Shown: piece by piece, positions 62,850 to 64,000 of the stretch | Position numbering within the stretch: the first letter of the stretch is position 1 | Layout: each line of letters opens with the position of its first letter | Assembly: GCA_036852015.1 (NCBI GenBank) | Contig: JAANDG010000163.1 | Location: forward strand, 124,001 to 188,000 | DNA: 64,000 nucleotides | Reading direction: 5' to 3' | Source: Pelodera strongyloides | Lineage: Eukaryota > Nematoda > Chromadorea > Rhabditida > Rhabditidae | The notes under the pieces: generated by a model | The model's input: the letters and a program-made list of their open reading frames with translations, nothing else | Databases searched by the model: none | What the model was told of the DNA's origin: nothing | Translations under genes and position numbers: made by a program

Positions 62850-64000
62850 CTATACATGGGTGTCGGTGATAGTTTTCCGAAATATTTGAGTGATTTTTGA
62901 CAAGGGATATTTATTACGAATAAGTTTGCGTGTAAGTTGACAAACCTTGTCTTTGAAAAACTCTAAAGAAGAAGTGCAACGGTATATTCGTATTATTTCA
63001 CCCATTATACAGTTTAGTTTGATATTTGTTGAGATATGAGAATCGTACATTGGAAATCTAATGACGTCGAATTGTAGTCGTCTGTTTTGTTGTATAAATT
63101 TATAGCCCACTTATCATTAACTCGAGTAATTTGAAGGTCTAGAAAAGCTGCTGAATTTTCACTATCATTTGCAGGCTCAAGACTAAGAGATGTAGGATAC
63201 ATATTTATGAGTTGAACAAAGTCACAAATATTATTATAAAATATGGCAATATCATCCATATACCTAAACAGGCGTGTATTGTAAACTAGATGTGAGTTGT
63301 TGTTACTTTTTTAAAAAATTGAATTCTATAATTGATAGAGTGAGATCTGCCAAGAGTGGTGAGGCGTTACCTCCTTGTGGGACACCTTTGTTTGATGGAA
63401 TACTTCGTTGTTGAAGATTAGGAAACTGTTTGTGACAATATAATGTATTATATGTTTAACCTCTGTTAGTGTGTAGCAATTTTGAGAGTATGTATCAGTA
63501 TAGAAGCAGTGTTTAAATGCAACATTTATGTATGTTTTACCAGCATTTTTGAAAACATAATTCGAGTAGTTCATACATATTTTTAAGGACACAATCGTGT
63601 GGTAAGTTGGTAAAAAGACTACTGAAATCCATAACTCGTATTTTATTGAAGCGGTGAAGACTAGAATTATTGGAAATTTGCATTGAATTATCAATTGAAA
63701 AAAAGTAAGATTTGTGGATATTATGATTGCTAGTTGCTTTACAGTAGTTTGAAAAATGTGTTCTTAAATGTTTGAGTATTTTTTGTGTGTTAAAATAGAA
63801 ATGTTTTTCAGAGAACTAACCTTAGCTGCTGTTATAAATCTCATTTTAATTGTAGGTTTATGGAGTTTGGGTATGGCATAAATGTTAGGTAGTTTTCTGT
63901 GGTTATCTGGAAGATTAATACCGAAAAGACTCGAGTAATCACTGTGTCTGTTTATTATAGAATCTTTTGTCTCTAAACTGTATGGTTGATATGTATCATT
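62850..64000 (-). pseudogene. Broken retroelement reverse transcriptase, runs off the window end
   Basis: Read on the minus strand, several frames together show reverse transcriptase motifs in the right order: a FSSLFTNLPHD-like block near 63600, a G-V-PQGGNASPLLADLTLS block near 63345-63390, the catalytic MDDIAIF at about 63240-63259, FLDLQI near 63140, and LYNKTDDYN followed, one frame away, by DVIRFPMYDSHI-type sequence down to about 62880. Stop codons and at least two frameshifts separate the parts, so it cannot encode one protein as it stands. The order and the short motifs are of a non-LTR type; the FLDLQI/LYNKTDDYN block and the nearby hammerhead-like motif suggest a Penelope-like element, but this is inference. 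A long T tract follows at 62659-62714. Confidence 0.7.

Overview
This window looks like nuclear DNA of a nematode, most likely from Rhabditina. Four things point that way: (TTAGGC)n telomere-type repeats, read here as GCCTAA; short introns with TTTCAG-type acceptors; two start codons lying directly behind such acceptors, as expected for spliced-leader trans-splicing; and gene families typical of these worms (supplementary nuclear hormone receptors, an HNF4-like receptor, SRX and SRH/STR-type chemoreceptors). The genes are split into many small exons (10 to 13), more than is usual for C. elegans homologues. I do not name a species. No bacterial features, operons or CRISPR arrays are present.

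Layout. From 1 to about 18.5 kb I find no gene, only foldback elements, GA/CT microsatellites, small tandem duplications and short telomere-like tracts. From 18.5 to 30.9 kb lie two head-to-tail paralogous nuclear receptor genes on the plus strand, here called A (18544-23638) and B (26962-30859, first exon not found). From 35.0 down to 31.4 kb is a minus-strand chemoreceptor gene (E), convergent with B. From 45.7 down to 39.9 kb is a complete minus-strand HNF4-like nuclear receptor (C). From 46 to 57.6 kb is a second gene-poor, repeat-rich tract containing two hammerhead-ribozyme-like motifs near 52.3-52.5 kb. From 61.95 down to 58.2 kb is a minus-strand SRX chemoreceptor gene (D), whose last codons, stop and a possible polyadenylation signal lie in a foldback element. 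From 64 to about 62.2 kb is a broken minus-strand reverse transcriptase, followed by a long T tract and a third, partial hammerhead-like core.

The dominant theme is non-autonomous foldback elements (MITEs). At least six sequence families share one design: a TTAA at each edge, then inverted ends starting AG(C/G)G or AGTGG. They sit in introns of most of the genes, abut the stop codon of C, supply the end of D, and are repeatedly joined edge to edge through one shared TTAA. Telomere-type repeats interrupt introns of A and D. The receptors are transcription factors (A, B, C) and membrane chemosensors (D, E). Nothing in the sequence ties them into one pathway.

All gene models were spliced by hand from reading frame, GT/AG sites and phase. 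Models A, C and D close exactly in frame. B and E lack their 5' ends.
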